Source: Xanthobacteraceae bacterium (lineage in GTDB: Bacteria; Pseudomonadota; Alphaproteobacteria; Rhizobiales; Xanthobacteraceae). Taken from it: DNA of 64,000 nucleotides. A program made the position numbers and the translations under genes. Location of the stretch: contig JAIESC010000013.1 in assembly GCA_019746355.1 (NCBI GenBank), positions 178,315-242,314 on the forward strand. Reading direction: 5' to 3'. Below, in pieces: positions 62,301-64,000 of this stretch. The notes below the pieces were generated by a model. It ran no database searches and was not told where the DNA came from. It worked only from the letters and a program-made list of their open reading frames with translations. Numbering within the stretch: position 1 is the stretch's first letter; the number at the start of each line of letters is the position of its first letter.

Positions 62301-64000
62301 GTGGTGAATTGGGTCGTTCAGTCCGTGTCAGATCTGGGTGCTGATTCCGATCGCAAGGCTGGGCTCGACGAAGCGCGTGCGCCGGATGGCGCAGCGCTCG
62401 CGCTGACTGGCGCGCAACTCGGCATCTGGTTTGCCCAGAAGCTCAACCCCGCAAGTCCTGCCTACAACATCGGCGAATATATCGAGATCGAAGGCGCGAT
62501 CGATGCGGCGCTGTTTGAGCGCGCGTTCGCGCGGCTCGTGGCCGAAGCCGATGTGTTGCGCGTGCGCTTCGTCGAAGTGGCCGGCGAGCCGCGGCAGATC
62601 GTCGGCGCGGACTGCGCCTTCTCGCTGCCGGTCATCGACGTCAGCGCGGAAAGTGACCCGAGTGCCGCCGCGCGGGCCTGGATGCAGGCCGACATGGCGA
62701 AAGCGATCGACCCGCTGCGCGGACCGCTGTTTCAGTTTGCGCTGTTCAAGATTTCGGCCGGGCGGTCCGTCTGGTACGCGCGCTACCACCATCTCGTCGC
62801 GGATGGCTATGGAATGTGGCTTCTCGCGAGTCGAGCCGCCGCGATTTATTCGAGGCTCGCGCACGAACAGGACGTTCACGAGGGTGCTCTCGCGCCGTAC
62901 ACGAAGCTGCTCCAAGTCGATGCGGCCTATCGGGTGTCGGATTCGGCCGCGAAAGACCGGCACCACTGGCTCCGCGCGCTGTCCGATCTTCCGGAGCCCG
63001 GCGGCCTCACGTTCAGCGAGCGCCCGCCGGTCCATTCGCCAAGCTTTCTTCGCGCCACCGTGCAACTGGCGGAGGAGCAGGTCGCCGCACTCAGGGCCGC
63101 GGCCAGGCATTCCGGAACCACTCTGGCGCGGCTTCTGATCGCGGCTGCGGCCATTTTGCTGCACCGCTTGAAGATGACCGAGGACGTTGTGATCGGCGTG
63201 CCGGTCGCAGCCCGCACCGAGGCAACGCGCAACGTGCCCGGCATGATGTCGAACGTGCTGCCGCTTTCTCTTTCACTGCGTCCGGGACTGTCGGTGGCCG
63301 ATGTCGTTGCCCAGACGGCGCTTCGTTTGCGTGAGGTTCTGGAGCATCAGCGTTGCCCGTTGGCCGAGTTGCGGCAGATGGTGCGTTCGAGCGGCGATGA
63401 GCGGCCCTTGTTCGGGCTCAGCGTCAACGTCATGCATTTCGACTACGGCCTTGCCTTCGGCGGTTGCCGGGCGACCGCGCACAACCTTTCGCTCGGGCCT
63501 GTCGAGGATCTTTCGATTTCGGTCTACCAGCGCGCGGATGCCGGTCCGCTGCGGATCGATATCGACGTCAACCCGGCTCTGCATGCGGGTTCTGATCTCG
63601 CCTTCTACAAGCAGCGTCTCCTGAATTTGCTCGCAGGCCTCGCCGGCTCCGATTCCGCGATCGGTAATCTCGATCTTCTGGAAGCTGCCGAACGGAAGGC
63701 CGTTCTGCGGACATGGAACGAGACTGATCCGGTCGCGTTGCTCGACCCGGACGCAGCGACGTTTCCTGCGTTGTTTTCTGCGCAGGCAGCGCGGACACCG
63801 GACGCCGTCGCAGTCATTTTCGAGCACCGCGCGCTGACCTATGCCGGGCTCGACGCCCAATCGAACCGCCTGGCCAACCATCTGCGCGGCCTCGGTGTGG
63901 GTCCCGAGACGGTGGTCGGGCTTTGCGTCGAGCGCTCGCCGGAGATGGTGATCGGCCTGCTCGGCATCCTGAAGGCGGGGGCGGCGTATCTGCCGCTCGA
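62301..64000 (+). CDS. Nonribosomal peptide synthetase, N-terminal part (C domain and start of A domain)
   Basis: The frame runs from an in-frame stop at 62277 to the window edge. Its start is uncertain: GTG at 62301, 62304 or 62325 and TTG at 62280 or 62295 are possible. It begins with a condensation domain (from LTGAQLGIWFAQ, with the HHLVADGYG active-site HHxxxDG motif and a later NVMHFDYGL region). An adenylation domain starts at about 63750 (RTPDAVAVIFEHRALTYAGL, A1) with LGILKAGAAYLPL (A2) at the very edge. A first domain of C type means the chain is either started by acylation or receives an upstream peptide from another protein. Amino-acid specificity cannot be read yet. Confidence 0.9.
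   Translation, partial: MVNWVVQSVSDLGADSDRKAGLDEARAPDGAALALTGAQLGIWFAQKLNPASPAYNIGEYIEIEGAIDAALFERAFARLVAEADVLRVRFVEVAGEPRQIVGADCAFSLPVIDVSAESDPSAAARAWMQADMAKAIDPLRGPLFQFALFKISAGRSVWYARYHHLVADGYGMWLLASRAAAIYSRLAHEQDVHEGALAPYTKLLQVDAAYRVSDSAAKDRHHWLRALSDLPEPGGLTFSERPPVHSPSFLRATVQLAEEQVAALRAAARHSGTTLARLLIAAAAILLHRLKMTEDVVIGVPVAARTEATRNVPGMMSNVLPLSLSLRPGLSVADVVAQTALRLREVLEHQRCPLAELRQMVRSSGDERPLFGLSVNVMHFDYGLAFGGCRATAHNLSLGPVEDLSISVYQRADAGPLRIDIDVNPALHAGSDLAFYKQRLLNLLAGLAGSDSAIGNLDLLEAAERKAVLRTWNETDPVALLDPDAATFPALFSAQAARTPDAVAVIFEHRALTYAGLDAQSNRLANHLRGLGVGPETVVGLCVERSPEMVIGLLGILKAGAAYLPL

Noticed and set aside
62328..63164. A minus-strand 278-residue frame in the NRPS region
   Set aside because: It is antisense to the condensation domain, where HHLVADGYG is visible on the plus strand.

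Overview
The window is GC-rich, densely coded chromosomal DNA from an alphaproteobacterium, most likely a Hyphomicrobiales member near Bradyrhizobium, Rhodopseudomonas or Pseudolabrys. Four things point that way: several Bug/TctC-type solute receptors, a small conserved 'NALRHGL' protein, LexA-type GTTC-N7-GTTC boxes, and short inverted-repeat elements of the kind scattered in such genomes. I saw no rRNA, tRNA, CRISPR array, transposase or phage gene.

Layout. (1) 0-3.7 kb: sulfite reduction genes, the end of cysJ, then cysI and a cysG-like gene with a shortened methyltransferase domain. (2) 3.7-15.1 kb: a Bug receptor, a class II aldolase and an N-heterocycle/urea-derivative set. The set has allophanate hydrolase (atzF), a GntR regulator, the amidase AtzE with its small partner AtzG, and a complete oligopeptide-type ABC importer. 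(3) 15.2-22.8 kb: a leftward signalling operon with two paralogous histidine kinases (one membrane-bound, one soluble with five GAF domains), a single-domain response regulator and a receiver-adenylate cyclase. (4) 23-33.7 kb: an FAD monooxygenase, a small four-cysteine secreted protein, two more Bug receptors, an AI-2E family permease, a DUF2252 protein, a SulP anion transporter, and a DUF3302/HlyD pair. (5) 33.8-47.2 kb: a phasin-like protein behind an FNR/FixK-type box, an ABC importer of the nitrate/sulfonate/taurine type, hydantoinase subunits HyuB and HyuA, a LysR regulator, a PEP mutase/isocitrate lyase family enzyme, a CMD-family protein, an amidohydrolase, and a substrate-binding protein that may serve the ABC importer. 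(6) 47.5-56.5 kb: a membrane cyclic-nucleotide-binding protein broken by a frameshift, a metallo-beta-lactamase-fold hydrolase, a CHASE2 adenylate cyclase, and a complete type I secretion system (TolC, ABC, HlyD). The cyclase gene overlaps the HlyD gene. (7) 56.8-64 kb: the edge of a nonribosomal peptide locus, with a phosphopantetheinyl transferase, a DUF697-like protein, a small membrane protein, a cyclic-peptide exporter, an SPFH/band-7 protein coupled to it, and the start of an NRPS (condensation domain plus the start of an adenylation domain) that runs off the right edge.

How they fit. Regions 2 and 5 look like scavenging of nitrogen-rich organics, with uptake systems beside amidases and hydantoinases. 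Regions 3 and 6 both make cAMP, and region 6 also contains a candidate cAMP sensor and a possible phosphodiesterase-fold enzyme. Region 7 is the most likely place for an undescribed system: an NRPS whose exporter is translationally coupled to a proline-rich SPFH scaffold protein.

Three small single-base frameshifts between 42.9 and 49.5 kb each break an otherwise convincing reading frame. They are either sequence errors or recent gene decay. All functions here are read from motifs and context; no database search was possible.
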